DNA of 64,000 nucleotides. Origin: Peribacillus frigoritolerans (GTDB taxonomy: Bacteria; Bacillota; Bacilli; Bacillales; DSM-1321). The notes under the pieces were generated by a model. The model did no database searches, was not told the DNA's origin, and saw only the letters and a program-made list of their open reading frames with translations. The DNA lies in NCBI RefSeq assembly GCF_001636405.1, contig NZ_KV440950.1, positions 550,001 through 614,000 of the forward strand. Reading direction: 5' to 3'. The translations under genes and the position numbers were made by a program. This document shows, piece after piece, positions 9,585 through 19,732 of the stretch; position 1 is the first letter of the stretch, and every line of letters starts with the position of its first letter.

Positions 9585-10520
9585 ATGGCAAAAGTCCGTA
9601 CAAAGGATATAGTAGAAGCGTTCGGTCTAGAACTTATCAGTGGGGAAGAAGGAATTAACCGACCGATCGTCACGAGTGATTTATCTCGTCCCGGACTTGA
9701 AATAGCCGGTTTTTTTGATTATTATCCAGCAGATCGAGTACAGCTGTTAGGTATGACGGAGATGTCCTTTTTTAATCGGTTGAATGAACCGGATCGAATA
9801 CAGAGGATGGAAGAGTTGTGCCGGGACTTCACTCCAGGCATCATCATTACGCGTGGTCAGGAAGTGCCGATAGAATTGATCGAAGCTTCTGAGCGGGAAT
9901 CCGTTCCTGTGATGAGATCCAATATGAAGACGACAAGGTTATACAGCCGTCTGACCAATTTCCTTGAAAGCAGGTTGGCACCAACCACTGCCGTTCATGG
10001 TGTATTGGTGGATATCTATGGTTTAGGTGTGTTGATCACCGGTAAAAGCGGAGTCGGTAAAAGTGAGACAGCCCTGGAATTAGTGAAACGGGGTCATCGT
10101 CTCGTAGCCGATGACTGCGTCGAAATCAGGCAGGAAGATCAAGATACACTTGTCGGGAATGCCCCGGATTTAATCGAACATCTTCTTGAAATAAGGGGAT
10201 TGGGAATCATAAATGTAATGACACTTTTTGGAGCTGGTGCAGTCCGCAGCAATAAAAAGATCTCAATCGTCATCAATCTGGAACTATGGGAAAAAAATAA
10301 GCAGTATGACCGGGTTGGCCTTGATGAAGAGAAAATGAAAATCATTGATACGGAAGTGACGAAAATTACCGTACCTGTCCGTCCAGGGCGAAATTTAGCT
10401 GTTATCATTGAAGTGGCAGCCATGAATTACCGTCTGAAACGAATGGGAGTAAATGCTGCAGAACAGTTTTCAGATCGCTTGAACCATGCCATTGCAGATC
10501 CGGAACATGATGAATTTTAA
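9585..10520 (+). CDS. hprK: HPr kinase/phosphorylase
   Basis: Bifunctional HprK (311 residues) that phosphorylates HPr and Crh on Ser46 and reverses the reaction, feeding CcpA-mediated catabolite control. Visible features are the catalytic His138 in AVHGVLVD, the Walker A loop GKSGVGKS at 153-160, and the family signature [15 protein letters not shown] near 203. AAAGGAGGAAA precedes the ATG. lgt follows 26 bases downstream in the conserved hprK-lgt-yvoD-ppaX-yvoF operon. Its substrate Crh is encoded at 29252-29509. Confidence 0.98.
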   Translation: MAKVRTKDIVEAFGLELISGEEGINRPIVTSDLSRPGLEIAGFFDYYPADRVQLLGMTEMSFFNRLNEPDRIQRMEELCRDFTPGIIITRGQEVPIELIEASERESVPVMRSNMKTTRLYSRLTNFLESRLAPTTAVHGVLVDIYGLGVLITGKSGVGKSETALELVKRGHRLVADDCVEIRQEDQDTLVGNAPDLIEHLLEIRGLGIINVMTLFGAGAVRSNKKISIVINLELWEKNKQYDRVGLDEEKMKIIDTEVTKITVPVRPGRNLAVIIEVAAMNYRLKRMGVNAAEQFSDRLNHAIADPEHDEF

Positions 10521-10546
10521 AAGGTTATAGGAAAAGAGGGGACAAA

Positions 10547-11359
10547 ATGGAACAAGGAATACAGCCGCTGAATCCGATAGCGATTGATCTAGGGCCCATC
10601 CAGGTACATTGGTATGGGCTAATCATCGGTTTCGGTGTGTTATTGGGACTAATTATCGCATTAAGGGAGTCTGAGCGAAGAGGTCTTGATAAGGAAATAT
10701 TTACTGATTTGATTTTGTTTGCTGTCCCGATCGCGATCATTAGTGCCCGTATTTATTATGTGATCTTCCAATGGGAGTACTATTCACAAAACCCGGGGGA
10801 TATCATAAAAATATGGAATGGCGGAATTGCCATACATGGTGCGTTGATCGGATCGGTGCTGACTGCAATCGTTTTTGCAAAGGTCAAGAAGGTCTCATTT
10901 TGGAAGCTGGTGGATATTGCTGCACCGAGCTTATTGTTGGGGCAGGCGATTGGCCGTTGGGGTAATTTCATGAATCAGGAAGCGCATGGGGGAGAAGTAA
11001 CAAGGTCATTCCTTGAAAATATGCATTTGCCTGAATTCATCATAAATCAAATGTACATAAACGGTACTTACTATCACCCGACCTTCTTGTATGAATCGAT
11101 TTGGAATATCCTCGGAGTCATAATTCTCTTAAGTTTACGGAAAGTGAACTTGCGCAGGGGGGAACTGTTTTTAACCTATGTATTATGGTATTCCATCGGA
11201 CGTTATTTCATCGAAGGATTGCGGACGGACAGTTTGATGCTGACGGAGTCACTGCGTATCGCACAAGTGATTTCGATAGTGTTGATAGCTGTAGCCATTG
11301 CTTTAGTGGTCTATAGAAGGGTCCGCGGGCATGCAGACAAAAGATATTTAGATGCATAG
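10547..11359 (+). CDS. lgt: Prolipoprotein diacylglyceryl transferase
   Basis: Lgt, the integral membrane enzyme that moves diacylglycerol from phosphatidylglycerol onto the lipobox cysteine of prolipoproteins, the first step of lipoprotein maturation. It is 270 residues with about seven membrane helices. The family motif [14 protein letters not shown] lies near residues 137-150, with the essential arginine and glycine-asparagine segment intact; the conserved HPTFLYES follows near 180. The ATG has a GAGGGGAC Shine-Dalgarno. Lipoprotein substrates in this window include the VanY-like protein (39961-40791) and TctC (54882-55904). Confidence 0.97.
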   Translation: MEQGIQPLNPIAIDLGPIQVHWYGLIIGFGVLLGLIIALRESERRGLDKEIFTDLILFAVPIAIISARIYYVIFQWEYYSQNPGDIIKIWNGGIAIHGALIGSVLTAIVFAKVKKVSFWKLVDIAAPSLLLGQAIGRWGNFMNQEAHGGEVTRSFLENMHLPEFIINQMYINGTYYHPTFLYESIWNILGVIILLSLRKVNLRRGELFLTYVLWYSIGRYFIEGLRTDSLMLTESLRIAQVISIVLIAVAIALVVYRRVRGHADKRYLDA

Positions 11360-11386
11360 GTAATATGTGAAAAGGGAGAGGGCATA

Positions 11387-12331
11387 GTGATAGTAAATTC
11401 GGTTAAAAAGGGACTTCTTTCAGGCTTGGATACAACCTGGTCTTTGGGGAAAGTGATATTTCCGGTTACTCTGATCGTCACTGTGCTTCAATATACGCCT
11501 GTATTGCCGTTCATCATCAACTTGATAGCGCCTTTGATGAATCTCATCGGTCTTCCAGGGGATGCTGCAATTCCTCTTGTATTAGGGAATTTCCTGAATT
11601 TATACGCAGCGATTGCTGGCATATTAACGCTTGATTTGACTGTGAAAGAAGTTTTTATCATCGCTATGATGCTATCTTTTTCACATAATTTATTGATTGA
11701 GTCAGGTGTGGCGATGAAAACCGGTGTCAAGCTGTGGGTCATTCTAACAGTACGGATAGGGCTTGCGCTTTTGTCCGCGGTCGTCATCAATCTTGTTTGG
11801 CAGGGCGGATCTGAAATGGCCCACGGAACGGCTATCGGGGAGGCTGCAGAGATTAACGGAACGGGAGCAATCCTTTTGCATGGGGTCATCCAGGCCCTTT
11901 CAGGAATTGGCCAGCTTGCGGTCATCGTTATTCCGCTCATGGTGGCGGTTCAAATCATGAAGGATTTAAAGTGGCTGGAAGCCTTCTCGAAGAGCCTTGC
12001 TCCTTTCATGAAGGTCCTGGGGATGAAGCCGAATGCTTCCATGCCTTTCGTTACAGGCTTGACTCTTGGTTTGGCATATGGCGCGGGCGTAATGATTCAA
12101 GCGGCTAAAGAGGATAATGTTTCGAAGAAGGATATGACGATTGCATTCATCTTTTTAGTTGCCTGCCATGCTGTTGTAGAAGACACACTGATTTTTATTC
12201 CGCTGGGGATTCCGGTCTTGCCGCTGTTACTTATTCGGCTGCTCACTGCCATTGTTTTAACGATGGTCGTTGCATATATATGGAATCGGACTGATAGGGT
12301 ACAGAGAAAGGAAGCTGTATATGAACAGTAA
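11387..12331 (+). CDS. yvoD: YvoD-like nucleoside-recognition (Gate) membrane protein
   Basis: A 314-residue multi-pass membrane protein with about eight helices. It resembles the nucleoside-recognition/Gate-domain proteins (SpmA/SpmB relatives) and occupies the place of B. subtilis yvoD between lgt and ppaX. The start is GTG at 11387 with AAGGGAGAG 8 bases upstream. The paired halves ([10 protein letters not shown] near 65 and [11 protein letters not shown] near 225) suggest two related gate modules. The substrate is unknown. Its end overlaps ppaX by 11 bases, so translation is probably coupled. Confidence 0.85.
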   Translation: MIVNSVKKGLLSGLDTTWSLGKVIFPVTLIVTVLQYTPVLPFIINLIAPLMNLIGLPGDAAIPLVLGNFLNLYAAIAGILTLDLTVKEVFIIAMMLSFSHNLLIESGVAMKTGVKLWVILTVRIGLALLSAVVINLVWQGGSEMAHGTAIGEAAEINGTGAILLHGVIQALSGIGQLAVIVIPLMVAVQIMKDLKWLEAFSKSLAPFMKVLGMKPNASMPFVTGLTLGLAYGAGVMIQAAKEDNVSKKDMTIAFIFLVACHAVVEDTLIFIPLGIPVLPLLLIRLLTAIVLTMVVAYIWNRTDRVQRKEAVYEQ

Positions 12332-12992
12332 CATAACTACATTATTATTTGATCTTGATGGTACGTTGATTAATACAAATGAATTGATCATCGCCTCTTT
12401 TACAGAAACTTTAAACCACTTTTGTCCTGGAAAGTACAAGCGGGAAGATATCATTCCATTTATCGGACCGACTTTGGTCGATACGTTTTCTTCCATTGAT
12501 TCAAAACGTGTGGATGAAATGATCGCATACTATCGGGAGCATAATTGGAGGAACCATGATTTGCTTGTCACACAATTTGACGGGGTGTTCGAAACCGTTC
12601 AAACGCTGAAGCAGAGCGGTTATAAATTGGCAGTCGTTACGACAAAGAAGCGTGATGTCGTCGAAAAGGGCCTGCGTTTAAGCAAACTGGATCAGTTCTT
12701 TGAAGTGGTGGTCACACTGGATGAGGTGGAAAAGGCAAAGCCGGACCCAGAGCCTTTGGTAAAAGCTTTACATCAACTCGGTTCGGTCCCTGAAGAAGCG
12801 ATCATGATTGGCGACAGTTATCATGATATCATGGGCGGGAAAAATACAGGTACAAAAACGGCAGGGGTCTCCTGGTCCATTAAAGGCCGTGAATTCCTGG
12901 AAAGCTATCACCCTGATTATATGCTTGAGCAGATGGCGGATTTATTGAATATCGTTGAGGTTGAAAAACTCACGGAGGCTAGAAAAAAATGA
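12321..12992 (+). CDS. ppaX: Pyrophosphatase PpaX (HAD family)
   Basis: PpaX of 223 residues, a haloacid dehalogenase-superfamily hydrolase. In B. subtilis it hydrolyses the pyrophosphate that HprK/P makes when it dephosphorylates Ser-P HPr. The catalytic motif [12 protein letters not shown] starts near residue 9, motif II is VVTTKK near 105, and motif III/IV appear as KAKPDPEP (about 139) and [14 protein letters not shown] (about 163). The ATG at 12321 with AGAAAGGAAG is preferred over upstream in-frame starts inside yvoD. It lies in the same operon as hprK, which fits the role. Confidence 0.95.
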   Translation: MNSNITTLLFDLDGTLINTNELIIASFTETLNHFCPGKYKREDIIPFIGPTLVDTFSSIDSKRVDEMIAYYREHNWRNHDLLVTQFDGVFETVQTLKQSGYKLAVVTTKKRDVVEKGLRLSKLDQFFEVVVTLDEVEKAKPDPEPLVKALHQLGSVPEEAIMIGDSYHDIMGGKNTGTKTAGVSWSIKGREFLESYHPDYMLEQMADLLNIVEVEKLTEARKK

Positions 12993-13507
12993 GGCGCACG
13001 TCCCGCTATCCAGTTGAAGGGGCCAATTCACTATGGCATGTATTTAAGACCGTTCCATTCTGGAAAGTCGTCAAGAATTTTGTGGTGATACAGATAGCGC
13101 GTTACACGCCTTTTCTGGGCATGAAGAATTGGCTATACAGGACTTTTTTACATATGAAGGTCGGGAAGCATACTTCGTTTGCCTTGATGGTCATGCCGGA
13201 TGTGATGTTTCCGGAAAAAATATCGGTCGGAATAAATACTGTCATTGGCTATAATACGACGATCCTTGCTCATGAATATTTGATTCATGAATATCGTTTA
13301 GGAGAAGTGGTCATTGGCGATGAAGTATTGATTGGCGCGAATTCGACCATTCTTCCAGGACTTTCAATTGGTAATGGGGCGATTGTCTCTGCGGGGACGC
13401 TTGTCCATAAGGATGTTCCGGAGGGAGCTTTCGTTGGGGGGAATCCAATGAAAATCATATATACCAAAGAGGAAATGCTTGAGAGAGAGCAGCAAACTTC
13501 CTTATGA
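12989..13507 (+). CDS. yvoF: YvoF-like left-handed beta-helix acyltransferase
   Basis: A 172-residue protein with hexapeptide repeats from about residue 70 onward ([53 protein letters not shown]), ending in GGNPMKII as in LacA/VatD-type acetyltransferases. The start overlaps ppaX by four bases (ATGA). It is the last gene of the hprK operon, in the B. subtilis yvoF position. The acceptor is unknown. Confidence 0.9.
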   Translation: MRRTSRYPVEGANSLWHVFKTVPFWKVVKNFVVIQIARYTPFLGMKNWLYRTFLHMKVGKHTSFALMVMPDVMFPEKISVGINTVIGYNTTILAHEYLIHEYRLGEVVIGDEVLIGANSTILPGLSIGNGAIVSAGTLVHKDVPEGAFVGGNPMKIIYTKEEMLEREQQTSL

Positions 13508-13511
13508 TAAA

Positions 13512-13550
13512 AGAAAGGACTTGCCCCTATATGCGGCAGGTCCTTTTTTA
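13512..13550 (+). terminator. Bidirectional-looking terminator behind yvoF
   Basis: AGGACTTGCC and GGCAGGTCCT arms followed by TTTTTTA on the plus strand. The small leftward gene ends inside the T-run, so it may serve both sides. Confidence 0.85.
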
Positions 13551-13691
13551 ATGGCATTTTGGGTATAACGGAGTCAGTTCATTCTTTAGATGATCTATCA
13601 CTTCGTTGATTGATATATTTTCCTGGTTCACCGTCGCTTCATACGTTTCTTTTAAAATTTGAAAAAACCTTTCCTGTGCCTGTTTTTCCAT
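13548..13691 (-). CDS. Unrecognised 47-residue small protein
   Basis: A leftward open frame of 47 codons and a stop. It begins MEKQAQERFFQILKETYEAT and ends ELTPLYPKCH. ATAGGAGGA lies about 11 bases before the ATG, a strong ribosome-binding site. The composition suggests two amphipathic helices (residues about 2-19 and 26-40), with no membrane segment or signal peptide. It is separated from the sortase gene by about 80 bases. I recognise no family. The good Shine-Dalgarno and protein-like composition make it a plausible real gene. Confidence 0.55.
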   Translation of the reverse strand: MEKQAQERFFQILKETYEATVNQENISINEVIDHLKNELTPLYPKCH

Positions 13692-13733
13692 ATTGAGCTT
13701 GTCCTCCTATCATCTAGTAAAGATTTATGTAGA

Positions 13734-13757
13734 GGGAGCTGAACGATTTCAGCCCCG
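13734..13757 (-). other. Hairpin behind the sortase gene
   Basis: GGGGCTGAA and TTCAGCTCC arms on the minus strand around ATCG, 15-30 bases past the sortase stop. It lacks a clear T-run, so termination is uncertain. Confidence 0.45.
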
Positions 13758-13769
13758 CATCTCATTTAT

Positions 13770-14402
13770 CTATTCCGATTTCAATAAATCGGCAACCAAT
13801 ACGTACCGTTCCGGTGCACTACCAATATATGAAAAAGGGTAGCAGGTTGTTACTGTAAGTGTGGCTTTAGGCTTGGGAACGATCACGGTACGGTCATCCG
13901 CATCGACGATACGGACCTTCCTCACTTTATATGTAAACGAACCTGCTTCTGTCTTGGCAATCAGCAAGTCACCCTCGCCGACTTCACCTAGATCTCTGAA
14001 AATTGTATCCCGATGACCGGATAAAACGGAATTATCCTTTTCACCGGGAAGGACGGACCCCGCATAGTGACCGACGCCCTTTTCGAGTTCATCTTCGTCC
14101 GTTCCGTGATAAATTGGGAGTGTTGCCTCGATTTTTGGGATATAAAGCTCACCCATCAAATCACCTGTCTCCGGTCGTTCTTCATATAGTTCAAGCTCAT
14201 CGGGACTATTTGCTTTCGTCTTCGGTTCGGGGAGCTTAGCCGTAGCTTCCGTCGTGTCAGATTCATTCCATTTATATAGGGCATAGCCTTTTAACAGCGT
14301 ATAAGCGTTTGTCGTTGTAAAATAAAAACCTAAGGTTAAAAAGAAAACAGCAGTGATAAGCAACGATTTTTTCTTATGCCTGGATTGCCTATTTTTGCTC
14401 AT
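13770..14402 (-). CDS. Class D sortase
   Basis: A 210-residue membrane-anchored transpeptidase with an N-terminal cytoplasmic basic stretch, one membrane helix (about 13-34) and an extracellular sortase domain. The catalytic triad is visible: His130 in SVLSGHRDT, Cys187 in TLTVTTCYPF and Arg199 in APERYV. Size, single N-terminal anchor and the TLTTC signature fit class D. It begins one base after the stop of the upstream gene with no separate Shine-Dalgarno, so it is probably translationally coupled. That gene encodes a protein with an LPKTA sorting signal, its likely substrate. Confidence 0.92.
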   Translation of the reverse strand: MSKNRQSRHKKKSLLITAVFFLTLGFYFTTTNAYTLLKGYALYKWNESDTTEATAKLPEPKTKANSPDELELYEERPETGDLMGELYIPKIEATLPIYHGTDEDELEKGVGHYAGSVLPGEKDNSVLSGHRDTIFRDLGEVGEGDLLIAKTEAGSFTYKVRKVRIVDADDRTVIVPKPKATLTVTTCYPFSYIGSAPERYVLVADLLKSE

Positions 14403-14403
14403 C

Positions 14404-15462
14404 TTAATTAGTGAGTCTCGCTTTTCTAATTAATCCGAAAGCGATACCCATCAACACTAAACCGCATAAAGCCCCGAATAAATAATTACCTGCCGTTTTA
14501 GGAAGCACTCCGCCTTTTTCCGTTTTATGCTCAGGTTTCGAAGGTTTCCTCTTTTCTTTTTTTACCTCAGCCACTTTAGAAATGACCTCGGTGGACTGTT
14601 TCATGTCATTGCTGGTTTCTTTCACTAAATCGGAACCGATCATTTCACCAGTCAATGTAAAATCGAGAAGGAAATGTCCGTTTAAATCATAAATGGAAAC
14701 TAGTAAACTAGCATTCGTCAATTCCTTAAGCTGGAATAATGCCTCAAGGGATAGGTTTGTCGTGACACCATCCTGAATTAAAGAAAATTTGAATTGAATT
14801 TGCAGCAAGCTTTGAAGATCATTATATATCGAAAGCAATTCTGCCACTTGTTCTGCAGATAATTCATCAATTGTTTCAAAATACTCGAGTTGATTCATCC
14901 TATCGGAGATCGCCATTAAACGAGATTCAAAAGAAGGGTCTTCGACGATAGGCAAAAGGTGGTTCATGAATCTGTCGAGCTCTTCGTCCGTAAGGCCGAT
15001 CTCAGTAAAGAGACCATCCATTAAATCGCTGATCTCTTCCTCGCCATATTCCATCTCTTCCTCATCATAATCCATTTCTAAATCGATGATATCCTCAATG
15101 TCGTAAATGAAATGGAAGGTATCGATGATGGAATCACCCTCTTCCAGTTCGCCGTATTCCATTAATAATTCAGTAAGTTCAGCTTCTGTCATTTCATATT
15201 GTTTAAGTAGATTCTGTAAGCTCTCAAGAGTGACGGCAGGTCCTAATGTTTCACGCAACTCTTCTGCCGATTTCAGTTCATTCAATGTTAAGTCGTAATA
15301 GGATAAATACTCTTCCAATTCTTCTTGCGTCATTCTAACTTCAGAAAGGTATGCATTAAGCTCATCCTGGTTGATCTTAGTTGCCGCAAAACCCTTCGTT
15401 CCGCTTGAACCCAGTGAAAAAAGAACGATAAGTGCCACAAAAAACGAAAAATATCTCTTCAT
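14404..15462 (-). CDS. Processed acidic surface protein with LPKTA sorting signal
   Basis: A 352-residue secreted protein: signal peptide (about 1-28, ending GFAA), a strongly acidic helical region, a basic proline/lysine linker (KKEKRKPSKPEHK), the sorting motif LPKTA about 33 residues from the end, a membrane helix and a final RKARLTN tail. The N-terminal part shows loose internal repeats of the form T-x-E-x-L-x-x-Y-L. The ATG at 15462 is chosen because GGGGGA lies 8 bases before it; the ATG at 15468 is almost touching that site. It matches what I recall of the 'processed acidic surface protein' LPXTA family of Bacillus. Its function is unknown. It is co-transcribed with a class D sortase. 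Confidence 0.85.
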   Translation of the reverse strand: MKRYFSFFVALIVLFSLGSSGTKGFAATKINQDELNAYLSEVRMTQEELEEYLSYYDLTLNELKSAEELRETLGPAVTLESLQNLLKQYEMTEAELTELLMEYGELEEGDSIIDTFHFIYDIEDIIDLEMDYDEEEMEYGEEEISDLMDGLFTEIGLTDEELDRFMNHLLPIVEDPSFESRLMAISDRMNQLEYFETIDELSAEQVAELLSIYNDLQSLLQIQFKFSLIQDGVTTNLSLEALFQLKELTNASLLVSIYDLNGHFLLDFTLTGEMIGSDLVKETSNDMKQSTEVISKVAEVKKEKRKPSKPEHKTEKGGVLPKTAGNYLFGALCGLVLMGIAFGLIRKARLTN

Positions 15463-15932
15463 TCCCATATCCCCCTAAATTTCTCTAATATTGCCAAACT
15501 CCTATGTATTATAAAACAGCTAAACCAAAAGGTACACATTAATAACAATGAATGGCTAAAGATAGGAAGAAGTATCCGGGGAAAAGGGCTTAAACCAATC
15601 ATGAAGAATATCCAAGAACGACGTGGTAGGAAGGAATGGGATTAGGCATATTTTCCTTGACGTGAGGTGGGGGCAGGGGTAAACTATTAATAACTTCAAC
15701 CTGCTACCATATTAGCGAACTAAAGTGATTTAATAGATTATTGCGATTATTTATAGGATTATGTCATTTAATTTGATACTATTTTTATATGTTATCCGAA
15801 AATTGGATTTAAGCGTGAAAACCTTGGAAAGATAAAGGGATAAAAAAATAGGGAATGGGTGCATCGGTTTTTGCCTATAGGCGGACCGATTGGATATAGA
15901 TAGTAATCAATATTGCAAAAGGATGTGCAGTC
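15463..15932. other. Gene-free divergent region between the surface-protein gene and hisZ
   Basis: About 470 bases with no gene I can support. A weak extended -10 (TG-A-TACTAT, 15774-15782) may drive the his operon. A stem ATCGGT/ACCGAT enclosing the palindrome GCCTATAGGC (about 15863-15890) lies 40-70 bases before hisZ. I see no T-box specifier/antiterminator consensus and no leader peptide rich in histidine. Confidence 0.5.
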
Positions 15933-17117
15933 GTGACAAAGCCATTTATGTTTGAAAAACCATTAGGCATGAGAGATACATTGCCGGTGCTGTATGAAAC
16001 GAAAGTGTCGGCCAGAAATAAAATGAGTGATGAAATCAAGAAGTGGGGCTATCAATTTATTGAAACGCCAGCTTTGGAATATTATGAAACAATTGGCGAG
16101 GCTTCAGCAATATTGGATCAACAGTTGTTTAAACTTCTTGATTCCCAGGGGCATACGCTCGTACTCCGTCCCGAGATGACAGCGCCCATTGCACGGGTCG
16201 CAGCATCCAAGCTGCTAAAACAGCAAATTCCGCTTCGCCTGGCTTATTCCGCGAATGTATACCGGGCACAGCAGCGTGAAGGAGGCAAGCCGGCAGAATT
16301 CGAACAGATTGGCATTGAATGTATCGGGAATAAGTCAATAAGTGCCGACGCTGAAATGATTGCCCTGCTTGCGGATGCTCTAAAGGCTGCAGGGCTTCAG
16401 GAATTTAAAATTTCCATTGGACATATCGGATTTCTGCAAGAGTTTTTCTTGAGCATTCTAGGTACGGAGGAAAGGGCCTCTATATTAAGGAAGTTTTTGT
16501 ATGAAAAAAATTATGTTGGTTATCGTGAGCATGTTAAATCACTGCCGCTTTCATCCATTGATAAACAACGGCTTATCGAATTTACCTCCTTACGTGGCAG
16601 TGAAGGAACCATGGGAAAGGCGCTAGGGTTGGTTGAAAATAATAAAGGGCAAGATTCTTTGGCTGAACTGAAGGAATTGTCTGCGCAGCTAAAAGAATTT
16701 GACGTTGAACAATATGTGAGCTTCGACCTTACATTGGTCAGTCATATGAGTTATTACACGGGAACTTTATTTGAAGTGTATGCCGGACAAGTCGGTTCTC
16801 CAATCGGCAATGGCGGCCGGTATGATAACCTGCTTGAGAAGTTCGGCTGGAATGCTTCGGCCACAGGTTTTGCAATCCGGGTGGATCGTCTTGCAGAAGC
16901 TCTTGGGGAGCCGATTCAGCCTGTCGCGCCAGAATGTATTTTATTCAGTCCCGAACGAAGATTGGAAGCGATCGGTTTTGCAAGGGAAAAACGCTCCGAA
17001 GGGAAATCGGTAACGATTCAAGATATTACAGTCGTCCAAAATGTCGATGCTTTTACACGGACATTTTCTGAAGTTCATTTATTCGTGGGGAACGGGGGGA
17101 ATGGAAAAGATGAATAA
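15933..17117 (+). CDS. hisZ: ATP phosphoribosyltransferase regulatory subunit
   Basis: HisZ of 394 residues, a histidyl-tRNA-synthetase paralogue without ligase activity. It pairs with the short form of HisG to make the regulated first enzyme of histidine synthesis. HisRS-like class II motifs are visible ([11 protein letters not shown] near 76, [12 protein letters not shown] near 295). The start is GTG at 15933 with AAAGGA 9 bases upstream. It is the first gene of the eight-gene his operon and overlaps hisG by eight bases. Confidence 0.96.
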   Translation: MTKPFMFEKPLGMRDTLPVLYETKVSARNKMSDEIKKWGYQFIETPALEYYETIGEASAILDQQLFKLLDSQGHTLVLRPEMTAPIARVAASKLLKQQIPLRLAYSANVYRAQQREGGKPAEFEQIGIECIGNKSISADAEMIALLADALKAAGLQEFKISIGHIGFLQEFFLSILGTEERASILRKFLYEKNYVGYREHVKSLPLSSIDKQRLIEFTSLRGSEGTMGKALGLVENNKGQDSLAELKELSAQLKEFDVEQYVSFDLTLVSHMSYYTGTLFEVYAGQVGSPIGNGGRYDNLLEKFGWNASATGFAIRVDRLAEALGEPIQPVAPECILFSPERRLEAIGFAREKRSEGKSVTIQDITVVQNVDAFTRTFSEVHLFVGNGGNGKDE

Positions 17118-17739
17118 TAGCTTTTTAACGATTGCCATGCCGAAAGGGAGAATATTTGAAGAAGCGGCAGAGCTATTAAGAAGGGCCGGTTTTCGTCTCC
17201 CTCCCGAGTTTGATGATTCCCGGAAATTGATCCTTGAGGTGGAAGAAGAGAATCTTCGGTTCATTTTAGCTAAACCGATGGATGTCGTAACCTATGTGGA
17301 ACACGGTGTCGCTGACATTGGAATTGCAGGGAAGGATGTCATGCTTGAGGAAGAACGTGATGTCTATGAGTTACTTGATTTGAAAATCAGTGCCTGCTAC
17401 TTGGCTGTAGCTGGACTGCCTGGTACGAAAATAAGTGACATCGCCCCCAAAATAGCCAGTAAATACCCGAATGTTGCTTCCAGTTATTTTCGCGAGCAGG
17501 GGGAGCAAGTCGAGATTATAAAGTTGAATGGGTCTATTGAGTTAGCACCGTTAATTGGGTTAGCTGAACGAATCGTCGATATCGTTTCAACCGGGCGGAC
17601 ATTGAAGGAAAACGGTCTTGTGGAATATGCGAAAATCGCCAATGTGACTTCGAGGCTGGTAGCAAACCCTGTCAGCTATCGAATTAAAGAAGCAAGGATT
17701 ACCGAAATCGTGGAACGGCTAGCAGAAATTATTGAATAG
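17110..17739 (+). CDS. hisG: ATP phosphoribosyltransferase, short form
   Basis: The 209-residue catalytic subunit that joins ATP and PRPP in the first committed step of histidine synthesis. The short form lacks the C-terminal regulatory domain, which agrees with hisZ next to it. The motif [22 protein letters not shown] lies near 140-160 (the PRPP-binding region, DIVSTGRT). The ATG at 17110 is chosen because GGGGGGA (about 17093-17099) is well spaced; longer in-frame extensions lie inside hisZ. Confidence 0.97.
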   Translation: MNNSFLTIAMPKGRIFEEAAELLRRAGFRLPPEFDDSRKLILEVEEENLRFILAKPMDVVTYVEHGVADIGIAGKDVMLEEERDVYELLDLKISACYLAVAGLPGTKISDIAPKIASKYPNVASSYFREQGEQVEIIKLNGSIELAPLIGLAERIVDIVSTGRTLKENGLVEYAKIANVTSRLVANPVSYRIKEARITEIVERLAEIIE

Positions 17740-17765
17740 TAAAGAATCGCTAATGAGGTGAAGGT

Positions 17766-19040
17766 ATGAAAATAGAACGGTTTGCTGAAGGGATTTCCCT
17801 GAAACGCTCGGTTGAAGCAGGTACTGCCGATCAAAGAAAAGCGGTTCAGGATATTATTTATGATGTCAGGAAACGCGGAAACGCGGCTTTACATACCTAT
17901 ACTGAACGTTTCGATGGTGTCAGTCCAGGGGAATTGCTTGTATCGGAGCAGGAAATGGAAGAAGCGACAGCGGCATTGACTGCTGAGCAGCTTGATATTA
18001 TTCAAGAAGCTGCGAATAATATCCGAATGTTTCACGAGAAACAAATTCGAAATTCATGGTTTACGACTGATGATACAGGAACGATGCTAGGACAAAAAAT
18101 GACACCTCTTGATGCTGTAGGTGTTTATGTACCTGGAGGCACAGCGGCCTATCCTTCGTCAGTATTGATGAATGCACTGCCTGCGAAGGCCGCGGGGGTG
18201 GAACGGATCGTTATGGTATCTCCTCCAGGGAAAGATGGGAAATTATCGCCAGTGGTTTTGGCAGCCGCCAAAATTGCCGGAGTTAAGGAAATCTATAAAG
18301 TTGGCGGGGCTCAGGCCATAGCTGCCCTCGCTTATGGGACGGAAACAATTAAGAAAGTGGATAAAATAGTGGGTCCGGGAAATATATATGTGGCGTTAGC
18401 GAAGCGCGAAGTATTCGGGGATGTCGCCATTGATATGATCGCAGGTCCAAGTGAAATAGCGGTATTGGCGGACGAAACGGCCATCGCTGCAGAAGTAGCG
18501 GCAGACTTGTTATCACAGGCGGAGCATGATGCCCAGGCTTGCAGTGTTTTGGTCACGACTTCTACGTCTCTTGCAGAAGAAGTGGCATCAGAAGTGACCA
18601 AGCAGGTGGCGTTGCTTCCGCGTCATGATATTGCTGCAGCATCGATAAGGGATTATGGAAGAATCATTGTATGCGGGAATATGGCAGAAGCTGTTGAAGC
18701 GATTAATGAACTTGCACCGGAACATTTGGAAATTGTGACCAAAGATGCACTTGAAATCATGGCTAAAATCCGTCATGCCGGTGCAATCTTCATTGGGCGT
18801 TTTAGCTCGGAGCCCGTCGGGGATTACTTTGCAGGCCCCAATCATGTGTTGCCTACCAATGGAACCGCCCGTTTTTCCAGCCCGCTGAATGTGGATGATT
18901 TCCAAAAGAAATCGAGCATCATCATGTATAGTGAAACGGCCTTCCGCAAAAATGCAGAAAAAATCGCAGCATTTGCCCGAATGGAAGGACTTGAGGCCCA
19001 TGCCCGTGCCATCGAATCACGTGGTGTGAATGAATCGTGA
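17766..19040 (+). CDS. hisD: Histidinol dehydrogenase
   Basis: A 424-residue zinc enzyme catalysing the last two NAD-dependent oxidations, from histidinol to histidine. It has the conserved [17 protein letters not shown] near 119, the zinc-site region [11 protein letters not shown] near 249, and [10 protein letters not shown] near 314. GAGGTGA precedes the ATG. The gene is complete and of normal length. It is followed by a 104-base gap before hisB, the largest inside the operon. Confidence 0.98.
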   Translation: MKIERFAEGISLKRSVEAGTADQRKAVQDIIYDVRKRGNAALHTYTERFDGVSPGELLVSEQEMEEATAALTAEQLDIIQEAANNIRMFHEKQIRNSWFTTDDTGTMLGQKMTPLDAVGVYVPGGTAAYPSSVLMNALPAKAAGVERIVMVSPPGKDGKLSPVVLAAAKIAGVKEIYKVGGAQAIAALAYGTETIKKVDKIVGPGNIYVALAKREVFGDVAIDMIAGPSEIAVLADETAIAAEVAADLLSQAEHDAQACSVLVTTSTSLAEEVASEVTKQVALLPRHDIAAASIRDYGRIIVCGNMAEAVEAINELAPEHLEIVTKDALEIMAKIRHAGAIFIGRFSSEPVGDYFAGPNHVLPTNGTARFSSPLNVDDFQKKSSIIMYSETAFRKNAEKIAAFARMEGLEAHARAIESRGVNES

Positions 19041-19144
19041 AAAGGTCCTGAATGATTAAATAAGTGAAATCAGTAATATAAAGACTTTAGACATGCTTTT
19101 ACATCTTGGGAAAAGGGGTCGTACCCCGTTGAGGAGGAGCTGTA

Positions 19145-19732
19145 ATGGAACGTTTTGCTAGTGTGGAGCGAAAGACGAATGAAACGGAAATAAGTTTGAA
19201 GTTTGATGTGGATGGGGAAGGTAATTCCTCCATTAAGACCGGCGTTCCGTTTATGACGCATATGCTGGATTTGTTCACGAAACACGGGAAGTTTGATTTG
19301 GCAGTAGATGCAAATGGAGATACAGACGTGGATGATCACCATACAACTGAAGATATTGGCATTTGCTTGGGTCAGACGTTATTGGAGGCCCTTGGAGACA
19401 AGCGCGGGATAAAGCGTTACGGAAATGCTTTCGTACCAATGGATGAAGCACTCGCCCAGGTTGTCATCGATTTAAGCAACCGTCCGCATCTGGAGTTCCG
19501 GGCTGAGTTTCCTTCGCAAAAGGTCGGTACTTTCGATACTGAACTGGTGCACGAGTTTCTTTGGAAATTCGCTCTTGAAGCCAGGATGAACCTTCATGTA
19601 GTCGTTCATTACGGTCACAACACACATCATATGATCGAAGCAATATTCAAAGCGCTTGGCCGTGCATTGGATGAAGCTACGACAATCGATCCACGTGTCA
19701 AAGGCATCCCTTCGACGAAAGGAATGTTGTAA
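19145..19732 (+). CDS. hisB: Imidazoleglycerol-phosphate dehydratase
   Basis: A monofunctional 195-residue HisB dehydratase with the manganese-binding motifs HMLDLFTKHG (about 39), DDHHTTEDIG (about 64) and HHMIEAIFKALGRAL (about 159). GAGGAGGAGC precedes the ATG. A small GGGGT-CGT-ACCCC hairpin lies just before this ribosome-binding site (about 19113-19128) and could tune translation. hisH starts at the base following the stop. Confidence 0.98.
   Translation: MERFASVERKTNETEISLKFDVDGEGNSSIKTGVPFMTHMLDLFTKHGKFDLAVDANGDTDVDDHHTTEDIGICLGQTLLEALGDKRGIKRYGNAFVPMDEALAQVVIDLSNRPHLEFRAEFPSQKVGTFDTELVHEFLWKFALEARMNLHVVVHYGHNTHHMIEAIFKALGRALDEATTIDPRVKGIPSTKGML

Noticed and set aside
15469..15932. 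T-box riboswitch controlling the his operon
   Set aside because: No T-box consensus, no specifier-loop architecture and no terminator/antiterminator pair could be found.
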